Shown in pieces: positions 4,860-7,259 of a stretch of DNA of 7,259 nt. The stretch comes from Legionella genomosp. 1 (GTDB lineage: Bacteria; Pseudomonadota; Gammaproteobacteria; Legionellales; Legionellaceae), in contig CAMDMN010000106.1 of NCBI GenBank assembly GCA_945901965.1, forward strand, positions 1-7,259, read 5' to 3'. Each line of letters begins with the position of its first letter. The first letter of the stretch is position 1. The position numbers and the translations under genes are program-made. Under the pieces are notes generated by a model. That model searched no databases and was not told where the DNA came from. It saw only the letters and a list, made by a program, of their open reading frames with translations.

Positions 4860-6097
4860 ACTTTTGTAAAAATTAATGACCCATTTGTACCGCCAAATCC
4901 AAACGAATTAGATAATGCGACTTTAATTTTCATTTGTCGAGCAATGTGTGGAACAAAATCAAGGTTGCAGTCATCGCTTTGGTTATCTAAATTAATTGTT
5001 GGCGGGGCTACTTGGTCGCGTAATGCAAGCAAACAAAAGATAGCTTCTACAGCTCCAGATGCCCCAAGTAAATGACCAGTCATAGACTTTGTAGAGCTAA
5101 CTGCAACTTGTTTTGAATGCGAACCTAGAACTTTTGTAATAGCTTTGGCTTCACATTCATCACCTGCTGGTGTTGATGTAGCATGAGCATTTATATAGTC
5201 TATTTCTGACGGGTTGATTTTTCCATCCTTTAAAGAAAGGTTCATTGCATTTATAGCGCCTTCTCCCGTAGGTGATGGTGAAGTAATATGAAAAGCATCT
5301 GAACTTCTACCATATCCGATGAGCTCACCGTAGATTTTTGCGTTCCTTTTCTTAGCATGTTCGTAAGATTCTAAGACTAAAACTCCCGCACCATCTCCTA
5401 ACAGAAAGCCATCGCGATCTTTATCCCATGGCCTAGATGCAGCAGCTGGATCGTCATTACGGCGTGATAACGCACGGCAAGCAGCAAAACCACCCATACC
5501 TAAAGGTGTTGTTGCCATTTCACTCCCACCGGCAAACATTACATCTACATCGCCACGTTCAATCATTCTAGCGGCTTCACCTATATTATGCGTACCAGTT
5601 GTGCAAGCAGAAACCACGGAAATATTTGGGCCTTTCAAACCATAGCGAATTGAAATATGACCAGCTACCATATTAATAATTGTAGAAGGAATAAAAAAAG
5701 GAGAAATTTTACGTGGTCCGCCATTTAAGTAATCTGAATGGCTTTTTTCAATGGCAAGTAACCCACCTATTCCAGAACCTACCGCCACGCCAACTCTATC
5801 CAAATTTATAGCACTGCAGTCCAATCCAGAATCATTAAATGCTTCAGTAGCGGCAGCTAAACCATATTGAATAAATAAATCCATTTTTTTAACATCTTTA
5901 GTACCAATATTAAATTGTTCTGGATTGAAGTCTTTAACAGAAGCAGAAAAGCGGCATGGGAAATTTTCGGTATCAAATGTTGTAATCAGAGAAGCACCAC
6001 TTTGGCTATTAAGCATAGCTCTCCAAGTTGACTCAACAGACAAACCTAAGGCGGTTATCATTCCAAGACCAGTAATTACAACTCGTTGTTCAGACAT
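4856..6097 (-). CDS. fabF: 3-oxoacyl-[acyl-carrier-protein] synthase II (FabF, KAS II)
   Basis: Condenses malonyl-ACP with acyl-ACP in the elongation cycle of type II fatty acid synthesis in the cytoplasm; KAS II also elongates C16:1 to C18:1 in E. coli. The 413-aa length equals that of E. coli FabF. The catalytic cysteine is C165 in SACTTGTHNIG, and the two histidines are H305 in NAHATSTPAGD and H342 in STKSMTGHLLGA, with K337 beside it. The glycine-rich FGFGGTN is at 399-405. The N-terminal RVVITGLGMITALG (5-18) is typical, so the ATG at 6097 is the right start; AAGAGAG (minus strand, 6107-6101) precedes it. All active-site residues are present, so it should be active. acpP, fabG or fabD are not adjacent in the visible DNA, so this may be either the housekeeping enzyme or an extra paralogue. 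Its TAG stop lies inside the GTAG end of the palindromic element. Confidence 0.96.
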   Translation of the reverse strand: MSEQRVVITGLGMITALGLSVESTWRAMLNSQSGASLITTFDTENFPCRFSASVKDFNPEQFNIGTKDVKKMDLFIQYGLAAATEAFNDSGLDCSAINLDRVGVAVGSGIGGLLAIEKSHSDYLNGGPRKISPFFIPSTIINMVAGHISIRYGLKGPNISVVSACTTGTHNIGEAARMIERGDVDVMFAGGSEMATTPLGMGGFAACRALSRRNDDPAAASRPWDKDRDGFLLGDGAGVLVLESYEHAKKRNAKIYGELIGYGRSSDAFHITSPSPTGEGAINAMNLSLKDGKINPSEIDYINAHATSTPAGDECEAKAITKVLGSHSKQVAVSSTKSMTGHLLGASGAVEAIFCLLALRDQVAPPTINLDNQSDDCNLDFVPHIARQMKIKVALSNSFGFGGTNGSLIFTKV

Positions 6098-6293
6098 GTT
6101 CTCTCTTAATTTTTTAATGATTGTCTATAGTATATACCATCTATAGATATAGAATGAAGTATTTTTGTTCGTTAATACCATATTTATGGACGTAAATTAA
6201 CATCGAAATAATAATGACTTTATTTTTTTTAATTCAAATCGCTGTAATTTAAAATTCATGTTAGCATCACAGTTTTTAATAAAAGGATTAAAA
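6098..6293. promoter_or_regulatory. Divergent intergenic region between fabF and rdgC
   Basis: A very AT-rich 196-nt region that must hold the promoters of both genes. For fabF (minus strand) there is an extended -10-like TGGTATATA (6139 to 6131), about 35-40 nt before the start codon, but no convincing -35. For rdgC, TGGACG (6187-6192) and AATAAT (6210-6215) are 17 nt apart, a weak candidate. The palindrome CTATAG occurs at 6125-6130 and again at 6141-6146, flanking the proposed fabF -10. No structured RNA or small gene is evident. Confidence 0.35.
6283..6287 (+). promoter_or_regulatory. Ribosome binding site that fixes the rdgC start
   Basis: AAGGA lies 6 nt before the ATG at 6294. The earlier in-frame ATG at 6258 has no such tract and would add 12 residues absent from RdgC proteins. 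Confidence 0.7.
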
Positions 6294-7223
6294 ATGTGGT
6301 TTAATAATGCTCTGATTTATAAATATGATTTAGATAATTCTGTAGATCTAAAATCTGCATTAATTAATGATTCGTTAAAACCATGCCCTCAGCATGCGCG
6401 TTTTATTAATGGTTGGGTAAATACCATTAACAATGAGCTGGTACATGAATCTAGTGGATGCTCTTTAATATGTATGGGTAAAGAAGAACGAATTCTTCCA
6501 CGCGCAGTTATTAATCGCATCCTTCTTGAGCGAATAGAAGAGTTTGAAGAAAAAAATGGGCATAAGTTAAAAAGATCGGATAAAAAATCAATGGCTGAAG
6601 ATCTTGAGTTTGAACTACTCCCTAAAGCCTTTTGTATTGAAAAAAGAATACTAGCCTTATTTGATCCTCTAACTAAATATTTAATAATTAACTCATCATC
6701 TAATACCCAAGTTGCTGAAGTTATAAAATTATTAAAAAAATCTATACCATCAATTACAATTGAACCAATTCACTTCGAAGAAAATTTAGCACTTAAATTT
6801 GCTAATTGGATATCTCATCCTGCTTTACTGCCTAAATCACTACAATTAGGCGCTGATTGTCTACTATTTATGCCAAATGATGAAAGAAAAAGATTCAATT
6901 GCAAAGGTTATGAATTACCAGCAGATGAAGTGTTAAATTTATTATCTCAAGGCTTAGCCGTAAGTGAAATTTCTATTATTTGGAATGAGAGAATTCAATT
7001 AACTATAACTAAAGACTTCACATTAAAACGTTTAAAGTGCTTAGATTATTTAGTTGATGAATTTAATGACTTAAAGAAAAATGAAGAAGATGAAATAGCA
7101 CAGCAAGATTCAGCTCTTATTCTACTTTCAGGGGAATTACGTTCTTTAATAACTGATCTAATTAAAATACTTAAAGTTCAAACGACAACTGAAACTCAAG
7201 TAGCAGAAGAACTTATTGCGTAA
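6294..7223 (+). CDS. rdgC: Recombination-associated protein RdgC
   Basis: RdgC is a nucleoid-associated protein; in E. coli it forms a ring-shaped dimer around double-stranded DNA and limits RecA activity. The 309-aa protein is close to the 303 residues of E. coli RdgC and collinear with it. It starts MWFNNALIYKY, matching the conserved aromatic MLWFKNLMVYR start. KEERILP (63-69) corresponds to KEEKILP, LLPKAF (108-113) to LLPRAF, TLKRLK (243-248) to SLKRLK, and LLSGELRSLITDLI (277-290) to LMTGELAALIQNLI. I start it at 6294 for the ribosome binding site at 6283 and for agreement with the family, rather than at 6258. It is transcribed alone, divergently from fabF. The last 36 bases of the window hold only AT-rich sequence with no clear terminator. 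It is intact; the only oddity is the short acidic C-terminal extension (about 295-309). Confidence 0.93.
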   Translation: MWFNNALIYKYDLDNSVDLKSALINDSLKPCPQHARFINGWVNTINNELVHESSGCSLICMGKEERILPRAVINRILLERIEEFEEKNGHKLKRSDKKSMAEDLEFELLPKAFCIEKRILALFDPLTKYLIINSSSNTQVAEVIKLLKKSIPSITIEPIHFEENLALKFANWISHPALLPKSLQLGADCLLFMPNDERKRFNCKGYELPADEVLNLLSQGLAVSEISIIWNERIQLTITKDFTLKRLKCLDYLVDEFNDLKKNEEDEIAQQDSALILLSGELRSLITDLIKILKVQTTTETQVAEELIA

Positions 7224-7259
7224 ATTATTATTAAATAATGTAATGATAAAAGCTAAACT

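Noticed and set aside
4814..4864. A standard Rho-independent terminator after the repeat protein
   Set aside because: The stem is strong, but no long T run follows directly; only four Ts occur, beyond the outer arm. The GTAG ends and symmetry fit a REP-like element better, although it may still hinder transcription.
4815..5075. Plus-strand 86-codon open frame over the end of fabF
   Set aside because: It is antisense to the well-supported fabF, begins inside the palindromic element and has no recognisable features.
6258..6293. Longer start for rdgC at 6258
   Set aside because: No ribosome binding site precedes it, and known RdgC proteins begin at the aromatic M-x-F-x-N segment that corresponds to 6294.
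7224..7240. ATTATT/AATAAT inverted repeat after rdgC as a terminator
   Set aside because: The stem is only A and T with a one-base loop and no T tract, so it cannot form a stable terminator.

Overview
The window looks like chromosomal DNA of a gammaproteobacterium of the Legionella type. Evidence for this is the strong AT bias (roughly one third GC by eye), gammaproteobacterial fabF and rdgC, methyltransferases of a kind annotated in Legionella as 'phthiotriol dimycocerosates methyltransferase', and an acidic, repeat-bearing protein of unknown function that resembles Legionella effector candidates. The genus is an inference from gene content; no marker gene fixes it. There is no rRNA, tRNA, CRISPR array, IS element or transposase gene, and no gene-free stretch longer than about 200 bases.

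Left block (1-2415, plus strand): three tightly packed genes. The first is the 3' end of a SAM-dependent methyltransferase, cut by the window edge. The second is a complete tandem paralogue. The third is a cupin-like/JmjC-type putative Fe(II) oxygenase with a hydrophobic C-terminal tail. Stop and start codons overlap at both junctions (TAATG, then ATGA), so the three are almost certainly co-transcribed and translationally coupled. Two methyltransferases plus an oxygenase suggest a tailoring module for a lipid or polyketide-like small molecule, substrate unknown. A 447-aa GrpB (UPF0157)-GNAT fusion follows after 37 nt on the same strand (2453-3796) and may be the last gene of the same transcript.

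Middle block (3797-4859): a 134-nt intergenic region with a good sigma70-like promoter and an inverted repeat precedes an unrecognised 289-aa protein. Its N-terminus is rich in aromatic residues and its C-terminal half carries two different internal repeats. It is a plausible secreted effector, but this is unproven. Just after it lies a REP/BIME-like palindromic element whose distal GTAG, read on the minus strand, supplies the TAG stop codon of the convergent gene.

Right block (4856-7259): fabF (3-oxoacyl-ACP synthase II) on the minus strand and rdgC (recombination-associated DNA-binding protein) on the plus strand, diverging from a 196-nt AT-rich intergenic region. fabF stands alone here, without acpP or other fab genes visible beside it. 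The most interesting items are the coupled methyltransferase-methyltransferase-cupin cassette, the repeat protein, and the palindromic element that ends fabF.
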